Assembly: GCA_001898145.1 (NCBI GenBank)
Contig: MKSR01000040.1
Span: 1-64,000 of the forward strand
DNA length: 64,000 bases
Source of the DNA: Dyadobacter sp. 50-39
GTDB taxonomy: Bacteria > Bacteroidota > Bacteroidia > Cytophagales > Spirosomataceae
Direction: 5' to 3'
The translations under genes were made by a program, and so were the position numbers. The notes under the pieces were generated by a model. It searched no databases. It saw only the letters and a list, made by a program, of their open reading frames with translations, and was not told the origin of the DNA. Below, one piece after another: positions 52,377 through 62,586 of this stretch. Positions within the stretch are counted from its first letter, which is position 1. Every line of letters begins with the position of its first letter.

Positions 52377-53572
52377 GTTCTTTCGGGGTTGATGTGATTG
52401 GTTGTACGGTCTTCTGCGATCGGAGGGCGGCGGTCGAAATGCAGCGTGACAGAGGTCCCGCCTCCCGGTGGCTGGTCAAATTCGAGCCGGGCGGCCGAAC
52501 CATGGGCCTGTTGAAGCCTGAGCAGGGTGTTCTGTAACCCCAGGCCCATTCCTTTGGACGATTTGCGCGAGCCTGCGCCGACGCCGTTGTCGTATACGGT
52601 CACCTGCATACCCGTGCCGGTGACCGTGCTCGTAATGCGTATAAGCGCGTTGGTCGTCAGGTCGGAAATGCCGTGCGTAATGGAGTTCTCCACGATCGGT
52701 TGCAGGATGAGCTGCGGCACCGGATACAATTCGGAGGCCGGATCGATGTGGTATTCGACTTTCAGCCGGTCCTGGAAGCGGATTTGCTGGATATCCAGGT
52801 ACTGGCGGGTCAGTTTGAGCTCTTCCTGCAGCGGGATGAAATCGGCCGACTGGTTCACCAGCACGGCGCGCAGCAAGTCACTGAGCGTGGTGATCATCAG
52901 CGTAGCTTTCCGGATATCGTTTTTAACCATCAGGCTCACCACGCTATGGAGCGTATTGAAGAGGAAATGGGGATTAAGCTGCATTTTGAGCGATTGCAAC
53001 TGCGCATTAGCCAGCTGACCGCGCAGCTGTTCATTATGCAGCTCGGTTTCGAAATTCTGCTGTTTGAGCTCCTGATAGCGGTAGATGTAGGAGACTTTGT
53101 TAAAGCCCACCACCAGCAGCAGATACTGGCCGAAACTGGCAGTATAGGCAATGAAGAATGAGAACAGGTAATTTTCCAGCGGCACAGACTGGCCTACCGC
53201 CCGGTACATCAGCGGATTGGTAATATAGTAATGCAGGACATTGATGAAAATGTTCAGGAAAGTAACGACAAGCAGGTGGAAGAGGATCGGTTTGAGAATG
53301 GAAGACGTTTCCCTGACTTTGAATGCGACCGGGACTTTCATCGACGCATATAAAACGAGTGGCGACGTGGACCACCAGAACAGACCGTCGAGCAGCCAGA
53401 CAAACATCTCGTGGGGCCGCATGACCACACCCTCCTTCAAAAGCCACAGCATCATAAGCTGACCGAACGTTATTACCGCAAAAATGCTCCAATAGCAGAA
53501 GGAGTACCACCAGAACTGCCCGACCGATAGCGGGAGCCCGGATTGTTCCAACATACGTTTTAAAAAGGTCAT
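52373..53572 (-). CDS. LytS-type sensor histidine kinase
   Basis: A 399-residue membrane kinase with four segments in residues about 20-170, a coiled-coil linker (YQELKQQNFETELHNEQLRG) and the phospho-acceptor motif MQLNPHFLFNTLHSVVSLMV near 205-220. The ATPase region has PIVENSITHGIS (N box), DNGVGAG and GMGLGLQNTLLRLQ (G boxes). It is the cognate kinase of the LytTR regulator, whose start it overlaps by 4 bases. The signal sensed is unknown. Confidence 0.93.
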   Translation of the reverse strand: MTFLKRMLEQSGLPLSVGQFWWYSFCYWSIFAVITFGQLMMLWLLKEGVVMRPHEMFVWLLDGLFWWSTSPLVLYASMKVPVAFKVRETSSILKPILFHLLVVTFLNIFINVLHYYITNPLMYRAVGQSVPLENYLFSFFIAYTASFGQYLLLVVGFNKVSYIYRYQELKQQNFETELHNEQLRGQLANAQLQSLKMQLNPHFLFNTLHSVVSLMVKNDIRKATLMITTLSDLLRAVLVNQSADFIPLQEELKLTRQYLDIQQIRFQDRLKVEYHIDPASELYPVPQLILQPIVENSITHGISDLTTNALIRITSTVTGTGMQVTVYDNGVGAGSRKSSKGMGLGLQNTLLRLQQAHGSAARLEFDQPPGGGTSVTLHFDRRPPIAEDRTTNHINPERT

Positions 53573-54197
53573 GACAGGATGGATGGTCGAAAACCATAAG
53601 GAGGTTTACAGGGTAAATCTAACGTTCGGGAAGCCTTGGACCGGACCATATTTACACAAAGCGGGCGAACCATTATTTAAAATACATTAGGGCCTGCCAA
53701 TGCGATGGAGGGCATCAGTAAAAACTGATATGTTTATTTTTAGAAAAAATGTTAAAAAAATAGCTTCAAAATTTTGTTTGTTTAATCGATTAATTTACAT
53801 TTGGTCACATTATTTTCTTATTGCATTCCTCCTGCAACCCATTAGAAGTCCCGACAAAGCGTTTTTTAGTACCCGAGACCATCACAGCACAACCTGACTA
53901 AGACATTTTAATCCAACATTCCAGTTAGATAACTTGCTTAATCGTTTAAACTAAATATTTCATTTCAGCTTTAATCCCTGGTGGGGATACTTGTAGCCAT
54001 TTACTGTCGCCGCTCGGGTAAAACCGGTTACAGCACGGTAATTTTTTGATTGCGTATATATATTATCGTTCGGCTTGGACAGCCGTGCATTGTACTAGTT
54101 TTGCTTTCATTTTCCTGGCCCTCGTGTCCGTAAGCGATTACGGTTTTCGTGTACGTTTTGCATAACACTCACCCTGAATTTGACCCAATTAGATGTG
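53573..54197. other. long intergenic region upstream of susC
   Basis: No gene is supported (a 65-codon frame at 53700-53897 is basic and low in complexity). The AT-rich left half includes a far-upstream promoter-like pair, TTTG (53773-53776) and TACATTTG (53796-53803) with a 19-base spacer. The right end has the closer promoter at 54075-54103. Divergent promoters for the kinase pair must lie at the left edge. Confidence 0.6.
54075..54103 (+). promoter_or_regulatory. candidate Bacteroidetes promoter for susC
   Basis: TTG (54075-54077), 18 bases, then TAGTTTTG (54096-54103), which matches the TAnnTTTG -7 consensus. Transcription would begin near 54110, giving a leader of about 90 bases before the ATG at 54198. 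Confidence 0.5.
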
Positions 54198-57100
54198 ATG
54201 AAGAAATGTTTTACGATCATCGTGCTGCTGGCCATGCTATGCGGCGGTGCGGTTTTTGGACAGGTCGGCCGGATTACCGGCACTGTTACCGGCGAGAACA
54301 AGGAGCCGCTGCCCGGCGTCAACATCCTGATCAGCGGCAGCTCACAAGGCACTGTAACCGATTCGGAGGGAAAATATGGCCTGGATGCGCCGGCCAATGC
54401 CACGCTCGTTTTTTCATTTATAGGGTACGTAAGCCAGACCATCGCCGCCGGTGCCCGCACGAAGATCGATGTGCAGCTGACCCAGGAATCGAGAAACCTC
54501 GATGAATTTGTGGTGACCGCATTAGGGATCAAACGCGAGGCGAAAACACTCGGTTATGCCACCGCGACGGTCAATGCCGACCAGATCTCTACGAACCGTA
54601 CCCCCAACGTAATGAGCTCTTTACAAGGTAAAATGGCGGGCGTGAATATTACCTCATTGTCGACCGGACCCGGTGGGACCGCCAAAATCCGTATCCGCGG
54701 GCAGTCGTCGTTCAGCGGGCAGAACAACCCGCTCATTGTCGTAAATGGCGTGCCGATCGATAATTCGAATTTCGCCGGAGGCGGCGACTATGGCCCGCGT
54801 GCGGCCAACAGTTCGGATGGCGGAGACGGGCTTTCCAGCATTAATCCCGACGATATCGAGTCCATGACGGTGCTGAAAGGAGCCACGGCCGCAGCCCTTT
54901 ACGGCTCGCGTGCCAAGGATGGCGTGGTGATGATTACTACCAAAAACCGGGGGGACGGCAAGGGCATCGGGCTGGATTACAACATCAATTTCACGACCGA
55001 TACCCCACTGGATTTTACGGACTTTCAGTACGAATACGGTCAGGGAGAAGGCGGCAAGCGGCCTACGACAGCCAATCCCACCTCGGGTGTGTGGAGCTTT
55101 GGCGAGAAGTTCCAGCCGGGAATGACGCAGATTCTTTTCGACAACGAAACCTGGCCTTACGAGCCCGTGCGCGGACGTGTGAAGAAATTTTACCGCACCG
55201 GCACCAATATGACCAATACCATTACCGTCTCCAACAACGGCCCGAATGGTGGTTTCAGCTTGTCGCTGGCCAACAGCGATAACCGGGGTATCCTGGAGAA
55301 CAACAAGTTTAACCGCAAAGTGGTGAACCTGGGCTTCACACAAAACATTTCCAAGCGGCTTACGGCATTCGGAAACATCAACTATTCCAAAGAAAAGAAT
55401 ACCAACCCGCCACAGATCGACACCCAGGACTTTGCCACCTCAACGGTGATCTTCACCCTGGCCAACTCGATGCCATTCGAGGCATTGAAGCAAAACCAGA
55501 CCATGCCGAATGGCGACGAGTTTGTCTTTTCGCGGTTTTTGGTGAGAAATAACCCTTATTACTCACTCAGCCACCATTTTGAAAACATTTCCCGTGACAG
55601 GCTTTTCGGGAATGTGGCCCTCAAATACCAGTTTACCGATTGGCTTTACCTGCAAGTGCGCGCCGCACAGGATTTCTACGTCCGTAATCAGGACTACAAC
55701 ATCCCGAATGGTTACGCGCCGATTGCCAAAGCACCGACCGGCTACGTCAACGGTTCCTTCACGCAGGATGTGCGGCGCAACACGGAGCGCAACCTCGATT
55801 TTATCCTCGGCGGAAACCACACTTTCGGTAATCTGGGCCTGGACGTGACACTGGGTGGTAACCAGCGTTATGCCCGCATGGATTACAATAGCGTCACCGT
55901 TCAGGATTTCATTCAGCCCAATCTTTACACCGTGATGAATGGGCGCGTGAAAAACCCGCTTTACCAGCTCTCCGAGAAAAAGATCAACTCACTGTATGGT
56001 GCCGCCACCATTTCCTGGAAAGAGTTTATTTACTTGAACATAACTGCCCGAAACGACTGGTTCTCAACGCTTGCGCCTCAGAACCGCAGTATCCTTTATC
56101 CGTCGGTAACGGGAAGCTTCATCTTCTCGCAGGCATTTCCGAACCTACCGGCCTGGATATCATTCGGCAAGGTGCGGGCCGCCTACGCGCAGGTGGGCTC
56201 GGACAACGTGAATCCTTACTCGAATGCGTTGTACTACGCGGTGGACAACAACTCGTTCCCCAATCCTTCGGGGCAGCTGGTGCCGGTGGGGGGGATCAAT
56301 GCTTCTACGGTACCTAACAAAAACCTGCGGCCGCTGCGGATCAAGGAAGCCGAGGCGGGTCTCGAAATGAAGTTGTTCAATAATATGCTCGGGTTTGATT
56401 TAACCTATTACCACAAAACCACGGACGACCAGATTCTGGCCGCGCAGATTTCCGATGCGTCGTCTTACACCGCGCAGCTGATCAACGTCGGCCGGAGCAT
56501 GAACAAGGGGATTGAACTGCTGCTGACGGGTTCGCCGGTTAAAACCAGGGATTTTACCTGGGATGTGAGCTTCAATGTGTCCTACAACACTTCCAAAGTA
56601 CTGAAACTGGGCCTGGCCGAGAAAGATACCGTGATCACAGTCGGCGGCGGCGGCGGCAGGACGCTGAATATGGTCGTGGGCAAGCCGCTCGGTCAGCTGT
56701 ATACTTTTACTTACCTGCGGGATGCGCAGGGACGCCAGGTATTTGACAAAAACAGTGGAATGCCATTGAGAAACAACACCTTGATGAATGCGGGTAATGC
56801 ATTGCCCCGGTATTTTGGCGGCATTACCAACACATTTACCTACAAGGGCATCATGCTATCGGCCTTGGTGGATTTCAAACTGGGCCATAAGATGATCGCC
56901 GGGCGCAACATCAACTATATGCGCCACGGTTTGTCGAAACGCACATTACCCGGCCGCGCCGAAGGTTTTGTGATCGGCAATGGCGTGAACCCGGATGGGG
57001 AGGTGAATCAGACCAAGGCGGCGGTTCAGCCTTTTTATGAATCCATTAATCCGCTGGGCATCAATGAGGATTTTGTTCAGAATGCGGGATTCTGGAAGTT

Positions 57101-57332
57101 GCGACAGCTCACGCTGGGCTACGACCTGGGCAAGCTCCTGCCGGAAAAGTCATTTGTAAAAGGCCTGCGCCTGAGTGCGGTTGCGAACAATGTACTGGTG
57201 ATCAAGAAATGGACCGAGAATATGGACCCCGAAGAGGTGCTCAACTCGTCGGATAATGCGACCGGCCTGGATTTCTGGCCCGGCCTGCCGCCGACCCGCA
57301 GCATTGGTTTCAATCTCAATGTTAAATTCTAA
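54198..57332 (+). CDS. SusC/RagA-family TonB-dependent transporter
   Basis: A 1044-residue outer-membrane receptor from the ATG at 54198; the TTG at 54180 is rejected as it precedes the signal peptide (MKKCFTIIVLLAMLCGGAVF). The N-terminal CarboxypepD_reg-like domain lies at about 28-105 (ITGTVTGENKEPLPGVNILI). The plug follows (about 115-235), with the SusC-type box FVVTALGIKREAKTLGYA and the repeat LKGATAAALYGSRAKDGVVM near 230. The rest is a beta barrel ending in the aromatic GFNLNVKF. Its SusD partner follows 11 bp downstream. Substrate is probably an oligosaccharide or sugar-acid polymer. Confidence 0.95.
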   Translation: MKKCFTIIVLLAMLCGGAVFGQVGRITGTVTGENKEPLPGVNILISGSSQGTVTDSEGKYGLDAPANATLVFSFIGYVSQTIAAGARTKIDVQLTQESRNLDEFVVTALGIKREAKTLGYATATVNADQISTNRTPNVMSSLQGKMAGVNITSLSTGPGGTAKIRIRGQSSFSGQNNPLIVVNGVPIDNSNFAGGGDYGPRAANSSDGGDGLSSINPDDIESMTVLKGATAAALYGSRAKDGVVMITTKNRGDGKGIGLDYNINFTTDTPLDFTDFQYEYGQGEGGKRPTTANPTSGVWSFGEKFQPGMTQILFDNETWPYEPVRGRVKKFYRTGTNMTNTITVSNNGPNGGFSLSLANSDNRGILENNKFNRKVVNLGFTQNISKRLTAFGNINYSKEKNTNPPQIDTQDFATSTVIFTLANSMPFEALKQNQTMPNGDEFVFSRFLVRNNPYYSLSHHFENISRDRLFGNVALKYQFTDWLYLQVRAAQDFYVRNQDYNIPNGYAPIAKAPTGYVNGSFTQDVRRNTERNLDFILGGNHTFGNLGLDVTLGGNQRYARMDYNSVTVQDFIQPNLYTVMNGRVKNPLYQLSEKKINSLYGAATISWKEFIYLNITARNDWFSTLAPQNRSILYPSVTGSFIFSQAFPNLPAWISFGKVRAAYAQVGSDNVNPYSNALYYAVDNNSFPNPSGQLVPVGGINASTVPNKNLRPLRIKEAEAGLEMKLFNNMLGFDLTYYHKTTDDQILAAQISDASSYTAQLINVGRSMNKGIELLLTGSPVKTRDFTWDVSFNVSYNTSKVLKLGLAEKDTVITVGGGGGRTLNMVVGKPLGQLYTFTYLRDAQGRQVFDKNSGMPLRNNTLMNAGNALPRYFGGITNTFTYKGIMLSALVDFKLGHKMIAGRNINYMRHGLSKRTLPGRAEGFVIGNGVNPDGEVNQTKAAVQPFYESINPLGINEDFVQNAGFWKLRQLTLGYDLGKLLPEKSFVKGLRLSAVANNVLVIKKWTENMDPEEVLNSSDNATGLDFWPGLPPTRSIGFNLNVKF

Positions 57333-57343
57333 ACGTCGATCCC

Positions 57344-58885
57344 ATGAAAGCTACATTCAAGTATACTCTGGCGCTTTTGCTCTCGCTGACGTTCATCACC
57401 GCGTGCGACGAAGGTTTCGACGAGATTAATACCAACAAGGTTGACCCGACTTCGCTGGCGCCTTCACTGATCCTGAACAAGGCCATCATCGCAACCACCT
57501 ACCTGGACGGCGTCTCCACGCTGGGCATGCTTTGCTATAACTTTGGCATTGTACAGCAGGTGATTACGCCTTACGGAAGTTCGCTTTCGGGCGGGAATTA
57601 TAACCAGCTCAATAATTCGAACTCCCCCCTGGTATGGGTGAATTTTTACAGGAATGTGATCAAACAGCTGGTGGCGGTGACCGAGCAAACCAAGGATGAC
57701 GCATTAAGTAAGAACATTTACCACGCCGCACGCATCTGGAAGGCCTACGCATTCATGATCCTGACCGATACCTATGGCGATGTTCCCTATTTCGATGCAG
57801 GAAAAGGCTACATCAGCGAAGAGATCCGCCCGAAGTACGACCCGCAGGAGGCTATTTACAAAGACATACTGAAAGAACTGGAAGAAGCTTCGGCCGCGCT
57901 GGATGCGTCGCAGCCCGCTGTCACAACCGACATCCTGTACGGCGGCGATGTGGCGCGCTGGAAGAAACTGGGTTATTCGCTCATGCTGCGGGCGGGAATG
58001 CGCCTTACAAAGGTGGACGCAGCCACCGCCAAGACCTACGTGACCAAAGCGGTTGCCGGAGGTGTGTTCGCAAGCAATGCGGATAACTCCGTGATTCGGC
58101 ATACTTCACTTTATAATAATTTCATCGCCAACCACTTAGCTGCGCGCGAGAAGACGAATTTCTACCTTGCAGCGCCATTTGTGAATTACCTTAAAGAAAA
58201 CAACGACCCGCGGCTGCCCATATTCGCAGTCAGGTATGTGGGCGCAAAAGGCGGTCCGGAGCAGACCTCCGACCGGGCCAAGTCTGACCCGGCCTTGCAG
58301 ATCGGTATGCCGATGGGCTATAATGACGTGACGATCAATAACGTACTGGCCCAGAACGGTGTGGCAAGTCTCTGGGATTTCACGCAGATCAACCTCACGA
58401 CGGTTTTGAAACTGGACGCGCCGGAATTCCACATTACCTACGCCCAGGTGCAGCTGCTGCTCGCAGAAGCGGCCGTACGGGGCTGGGTTTCCGGAAAAGC
58501 AGACGACTATTTTGCAAGCGGAATCCGCGCTAACCTCGAACAAATGGCCCTGTATGATTCCAAAGCGGCGATTAAAGAGGACGCAATTCTGGCATACCTG
58601 AAAGCGCACCCGCTCGACCAGGCCAAAGCGTTGGAGCAGATCAACACCCAGTATTGGGTGGCAACTTTCCTGGATGGCAACGAATCGTGGGCCAATTTCC
58701 GCCGCAGCGGCTTTCCCGCATTGAAAAAGAACCCATATCCCGGCTCGGAAATCAAGGAAGACTTCATTCGCCGCATGCCTTACCCCGACAGCGAGATCGT
58801 CGTCAACTTGCAGAATGTGAACGACGCCAATACACGGCAAGGGCCCAATGACCTCAATACCAGGGTATGGTGGGATAAAAAATAA
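57344..58885 (+). CDS. SusD/RagB-like nutrient-binding lipoprotein (SusD-like_2 type)
   Basis: A 513-residue lipoprotein with signal MKATFKYTLALLLSLTFITAC and a lipobox. The mature chain begins with the DEGFDEINTNKVDPT motif typical of the SusD-like_2 group (also called SusD/RagB starch-binding-like). Helical TPR-like core follows: ARIWKAYAFMILTDTYGDVP near 128-147, then LGYSLMLRAGMRLTKVDAAT near 208-227, and the C-terminal ANFRRSGFPALKKNPYPGS near 447-465. It sits as the lid of the SusC channel. Gene follows susC by 11 bp. Confidence 0.93.
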   Translation: MKATFKYTLALLLSLTFITACDEGFDEINTNKVDPTSLAPSLILNKAIIATTYLDGVSTLGMLCYNFGIVQQVITPYGSSLSGGNYNQLNNSNSPLVWVNFYRNVIKQLVAVTEQTKDDALSKNIYHAARIWKAYAFMILTDTYGDVPYFDAGKGYISEEIRPKYDPQEAIYKDILKELEEASAALDASQPAVTTDILYGGDVARWKKLGYSLMLRAGMRLTKVDAATAKTYVTKAVAGGVFASNADNSVIRHTSLYNNFIANHLAAREKTNFYLAAPFVNYLKENNDPRLPIFAVRYVGAKGGPEQTSDRAKSDPALQIGMPMGYNDVTINNVLAQNGVASLWDFTQINLTTVLKLDAPEFHITYAQVQLLLAEAAVRGWVSGKADDYFASGIRANLEQMALYDSKAAIKEDAILAYLKAHPLDQAKALEQINTQYWVATFLDGNESWANFRRSGFPALKKNPYPGSEIKEDFIRRMPYPDSEIVVNLQNVNDANTRQGPNDLNTRVWWDKK

Positions 58886-58919
58886 TAGCAGCAATTCTTA
58901 AACCTTTAACCTGAAATCA

Positions 58920-60257
58920 ATGAAAGAGAACGGAATGAGTCGTCGTAATACGATGAAGGCGTTGGGACTGGGTGGTTCTGCGGGGATGCTGGGGCTGTTT
59001 GGAGGCAGTGCCCGCGCCGAAACGCCGCAATATGCCAAGGGCATGAAGCCGCTGACGATCAAAAGCGTTCGCGCGATAGCCACCGCGCCGCAGGGCTCAA
59101 ACCTCATCGTCGTGAAGGTCGAAACCTCCGAACCCGGCCTTTACGGCCTGGGCTGTGCCACATTCACGCAACGTGCCGAGGTGGTGCTGGTGGCGATCAA
59201 TACCTACCTCAACGAGTTTTGCACGGGCAGGGACGTCGACAACATCGAAGATATGTGGCATGCCGCATATGTGAGCTCTTACTGGCGCAATGGGCCGGTG
59301 CTCAACAATGCGCTGAGCGGCCTGGATCAGGCACTCTGGGATATCAAAGGCAAGCGTGCCGGTATGCCGCTCTACCAGTTGCTCGGCGGCAAGGTCCGGT
59401 TTGCCGTACCGTGCTACACCCACGCCAACGGGCGTACGCCCGAGGAAACCGTCGAAAGCGTGAAAAAGATCCAGGAACAGGGCTACCGTTACATCCGCAT
59501 CCAGCAGGGCGGGTACGGCGCGGTCGGCAGCACGACTAAAAAGCCCGACTTCAAGGAGGCCGGCTTTGGCGGTGCTACCGACAATTACATGGATGAAAAT
59601 GCCTATCTCAAAGCGATCCCCATTCTTTTTGAAACCGTGCGCAAACAGTGCGGCGAGGAGGTCGAGCTGCTGCACGATATCCATGAGCGGGTGCAGCCGA
59701 TGAATGCGATCAATATGATCAAGAAACTTGAAGAATTTCGGCCGTTTTTCATCGAGGACCCTTTTTCACCCGAAAACATGAAGTGGTTCAAACTGCTGCG
59801 CCAGAGTACGACGGTACCGTTGGCGATGGGCGAGCTTTTCAATAATATCAACGAGTTCCTAGAACCGATGGCCAATCAGTGGTTTGACTACATCCGCATC
59901 CACGTCTCGCAGATCGGCGGGGTGACGCCGGCGATGAAAGTGGCGCGGCTAGGGGAGTGGTTTAATGTCAAAACCGCATGGCACGGCCCGGGTGACGTTT
60001 CGCCCGTGGGCCACTCGGCGCATGCGCACATTGACCTGGCTGTCTGGAACTTCGGTATCCAGGAGGCTGTGCAGTTTAATGACAAAACCCTGGAAGTTTT
60101 CTCGGGTTGCCCCACCATGAAAAACGGGTATATGTCGGTCAATGAAGTGCCTGGAATCGGCGTGGATATTAACGAAAAGGCGGCTGCGAAGTTTCCGATT
60201 ACCACAAAATCGAACTGGCAAGTAAGAAAATTCGACGGTACGCTTATACGTCCATGA
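58920..60257 (+). CDS. Tat-exported ManD-like enolase-superfamily dehydratase
   Basis: A 445-residue protein; the ATG at 58935 (MSRRNTMK) is an alternative start. A twin-arginine signal is obvious (SRRNTMKALGLGGSAGMLGL, cleaved near ARA). The enzyme belongs to the mannonate dehydratase-like (ManD/RspA) branch of the enolase superfamily. The C-terminal part reads AWHGPGDVSPVG near 358, then HIDLAVWNFGIQEAV. Metal ligands and catalytic residues seen: Asp and His in LLHDIHERV near 249-256, Glu in FFIEDPFSPE near 276, Glu in LAMGELFNN near 303. The sugar acid is unknown. Its end overlaps the LacI gene start by ATGA (60254-60257). Confidence 0.88.
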   Translation: MKENGMSRRNTMKALGLGGSAGMLGLFGGSARAETPQYAKGMKPLTIKSVRAIATAPQGSNLIVVKVETSEPGLYGLGCATFTQRAEVVLVAINTYLNEFCTGRDVDNIEDMWHAAYVSSYWRNGPVLNNALSGLDQALWDIKGKRAGMPLYQLLGGKVRFAVPCYTHANGRTPEETVESVKKIQEQGYRYIRIQQGGYGAVGSTTKKPDFKEAGFGGATDNYMDENAYLKAIPILFETVRKQCGEEVELLHDIHERVQPMNAINMIKKLEEFRPFFIEDPFSPENMKWFKLLRQSTTVPLAMGELFNNINEFLEPMANQWFDYIRIHVSQIGGVTPAMKVARLGEWFNVKTAWHGPGDVSPVGHSAHAHIDLAVWNFGIQEAVQFNDKTLEVFSGCPTMKNGYMSVNEVPGIGVDINEKAAAKFPITTKSNWQVRKFDGTLIRP

Positions 60258-61312
60258 AAAAAGCATCGCTCAAAGATATTGCACAGCAGGCGGGCGTCTC
60301 GACCGCCCTGGTTTCCTATGTCCTCAACGGCAAGGAAAAAGAGACCAGGGTGGGGGAGGCGATCGCCCAGAAAATCAGGCTGATAGCCAAAGAACTGAAC
60401 TATCAGCCCAATCACCTGGCCAAAAGCCTCAGAAGCGGCAAAACGTACACCATAGGGCTCATCATCGCCGATATTTCCAACCCGTTCTTCGCCAACATTG
60501 CCCGTGTGGTGGAGGATGAGGCCAAAAAGAACGGCTACACGGTCATCATCGGCAGCTGCGACGAGCACGCCGAGAAGTCGTGGGACCTGCTGAATGTGCT
60601 GATCAACCGCCAGGTCGACGGTTTCATTATCGTATCCTGCGAGGGGTCCGAAAGCCAGGTGCATTATCTGAAAGAGCGGAACATTCCATTCGTGCTGCTG
60701 GACCGTCACTTTCCCGAGATCCAGACCGACTTCGTGGCGACCAACAACTACAAAGCTTCCTACGATGCCGGCATTCACCTGATCCGGAGCGGGTACTCGA
60801 AGATCGGTATCATGGCCTACAAGTCGAACATGTATCACATGGAGGAGCGCGTGCGGGGCTACAAGCATGCATTGCGCGACAACCACATCGAGTTTGACGA
60901 TTCGTGGCTGAAAGAGGTGCATTTCGAAAACATGGAAAGCGAGGTGCGGACGGCCATCGACGAGGTACTGGCTTCCGGACAGCGCGTCGAGGCTATGATT
61001 TTCGCCACTTACGGGCTGGCTATCAATGCATTGAAATACATTAATGAGCTGCGCCTGCAAGTACCGTCCGACCTGGCGATCGTCAGTTTCGGCCAGGCCG
61101 AAGTTTTCGACCTGTACTATTGTCCGATCACTTACGTGCGGCAGCCGCTGGAAATGCTGGGCAAAACGTCCGTCGAATTTTTACTGAAAAAACTGAAAAA
61201 TCCGGAAGAGGGCATGAAGCAGATTTTAATGGAAGCCAAATTGATCGCCCGCGAGTCGTCGAAGGCGAAAACAGCTATCACGGCACCTCCCACACCCCAT
61301 GACCACTCCTGA
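60254..61312 (+). CDS. LacI-family transcriptional regulator
   Basis: A 352-residue LacI-type repressor. The helix-turn-helix is at residues 4-48 (LKDIAQQAGVSTALVSYVLN, then QKIRLIAKELNYQPNHLAKS). The effector-binding domain follows (TIGLIIADISNPFFANIARV near 64-83, AIVSFGQAEVFDLYYCPITY near 276-295). The gene is unusual in sitting inside the catabolic operon, overlapping the ManD-like gene by 4 bases at its start. It probably controls this dehydratase operon; operator sites were not identified. Confidence 0.94.
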   Translation: MKKASLKDIAQQAGVSTALVSYVLNGKEKETRVGEAIAQKIRLIAKELNYQPNHLAKSLRSGKTYTIGLIIADISNPFFANIARVVEDEAKKNGYTVIIGSCDEHAEKSWDLLNVLINRQVDGFIIVSCEGSESQVHYLKERNIPFVLLDRHFPEIQTDFVATNNYKASYDAGIHLIRSGYSKIGIMAYKSNMYHMEERVRGYKHALRDNHIEFDDSWLKEVHFENMESEVRTAIDEVLASGQRVEAMIFATYGLAINALKYINELRLQVPSDLAIVSFGQAEVFDLYYCPITYVRQPLEMLGKTSVEFLLKKLKNPEEGMKQILMEAKLIARESSKAKTAITAPPTPHDHS

Positions 61313-61340
61313 CCAATCCCGCTACATTCCTGCTACCATT

Positions 61341-62582
61341 ATGCAAAGAAGAAATTTTATCAAAACAGCATTCCTCGGCACCGCGGCGCTTACGGCCGGA
61401 TTTCCGCAAAGGCAGGCAGAGGCGGCGTCGAAAATGAAGATTACAAAGATCCGGTATTACGCGGCGCCGGGATACAACAAGCCGCTCTTCAACCAGGCGC
61501 GTGGGATTGTCGAGATCGAGACCGACGGAGGCATTATCGGCATCGGCGAAGGCGGGTCGAAAGACATGATCGAGCAATGCGCCCAGATGATGATCGGTGA
61601 GGACCCCTTCCGGATCGAGCACATCTGGCAGAATGTGTACCGGGGGATGTTCTACCCGCCGGGCCGCGAGAAGCTCCACGCGTTGGGTGCATTGGAAATG
61701 GCGCTTTGGGATATCAAAGGCAAGGCATTGAACGTGCCGGTGTACGAGCTGCTGGGCGGGGCCACGCGTGATTACGTGGAATGCTATGCGACCGGCTTCC
61801 GTGCTTCGAAAGCCAAAACGGAGGAGGAGCGGGCCAGGGACTGCATAGAAGCCGGGCTGCGGGCCTACCGCATTGGCCCTACGGGGGGGAATGGCGACCA
61901 GCCATTCGATTTTTACGAGAATGTGAAAAAGACGATTGACTTCTGCAAACGCATCGACGAAGCCGTGGGTGGCGGCGGTAAATGGGCGATCGACCTGCAT
62001 ACCCGCTTTGACATGACCGACGGTTTGAAGATCTGCACCGCACTCGAATCGCTCGAACCCTATTTCGTGGAAGATATTATCCGCTCGGAAAACCCGTCGG
62101 TATACAAAACCGTGCGCTCGATGACCAAGGTGCCCATTGCCGTTGGCGAGCAGTTCGGCGATCGCTGGGATTGCAATGAGTTCATCGAAAACCGCTGGAT
62201 CGATTACACCCGGTTTACCCTGCCCAACACCGGTGGTATCAGCGAATTCAAAAAGCTGGCGTCCATGTGTGAAACACATTACGTAGGTATGATCCCGCAT
62301 TTTACGGGCCCGTTGGCGACGGCCACACTGGTACACGTGCTCGGTTCAAGCAGCCCGGCGCGCGCGATGATGGAGCTCGGCGGCGGTGAACCCGAGCGGC
62401 CGCCTTACTTCAATGAGGATTTTATCAATTTTAAAAACGGCAAGCTGTATCTCAACGAGGCGCCCGGACTGGGTGTCAAATTTGATCCTAAAAAGGCGAC
62501 TTTCATCATGGAGGTTAAAGAAAAAACCAAGTTCCCGCATCCGATCCTGAAAAGCCCGGATGGCTCCATCCACAACTGGTAA
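61341..62582 (+). CDS. Tat-exported enolase-superfamily protein (MR/MLE type)
   Basis: A 413-residue protein from the ATG at 61341; a longer frame starts at 61299 inside the LacI gene. The twin-arginine signal is MQRRNFIKTAFLGTAALTAG. The enolase N-terminal capping domain is followed by the barrel. Candidate metal ligands and acid/base residues: Asp and His in WAIDLHTRFDM near 214-224, Glu in YFVEDIIRSEN near 240, Glu in AVGEQFGD near 267, and His in MIPHFTGPLATATLV near 316-330. It is a mandelate racemase/muconate lactonising-type acid-sugar dehydratase or racemase of unknown specificity. Confidence 0.85.
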   Translation: MQRRNFIKTAFLGTAALTAGFPQRQAEAASKMKITKIRYYAAPGYNKPLFNQARGIVEIETDGGIIGIGEGGSKDMIEQCAQMMIGEDPFRIEHIWQNVYRGMFYPPGREKLHALGALEMALWDIKGKALNVPVYELLGGATRDYVECYATGFRASKAKTEEERARDCIEAGLRAYRIGPTGGNGDQPFDFYENVKKTIDFCKRIDEAVGGGGKWAIDLHTRFDMTDGLKICTALESLEPYFVEDIIRSENPSVYKTVRSMTKVPIAVGEQFGDRWDCNEFIENRWIDYTRFTLPNTGGISEFKKLASMCETHYVGMIPHFTGPLATATLVHVLGSSSPARAMMELGGGEPERPPYFNEDFINFKNGKLYLNEAPGLGVKFDPKKATFIMEVKEKTKFPHPILKSPDGSIHNW

Positions 62583-62586
62583 TGCT

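Noticed and set aside
53700-53897. Plus-strand 65-codon frame in the gap before susC
   Set aside because: It is lysine- and phenylalanine-rich and of low complexity in an AT-rich region, and overlaps a promoter-like element.
59888-62336. Two long minus-strand frames (59888-61060 and 61278-62336) opposite the dehydratase operon
   Set aside because: Antisense to certain enzyme and LacI genes; no domain pattern in the reverse frames.
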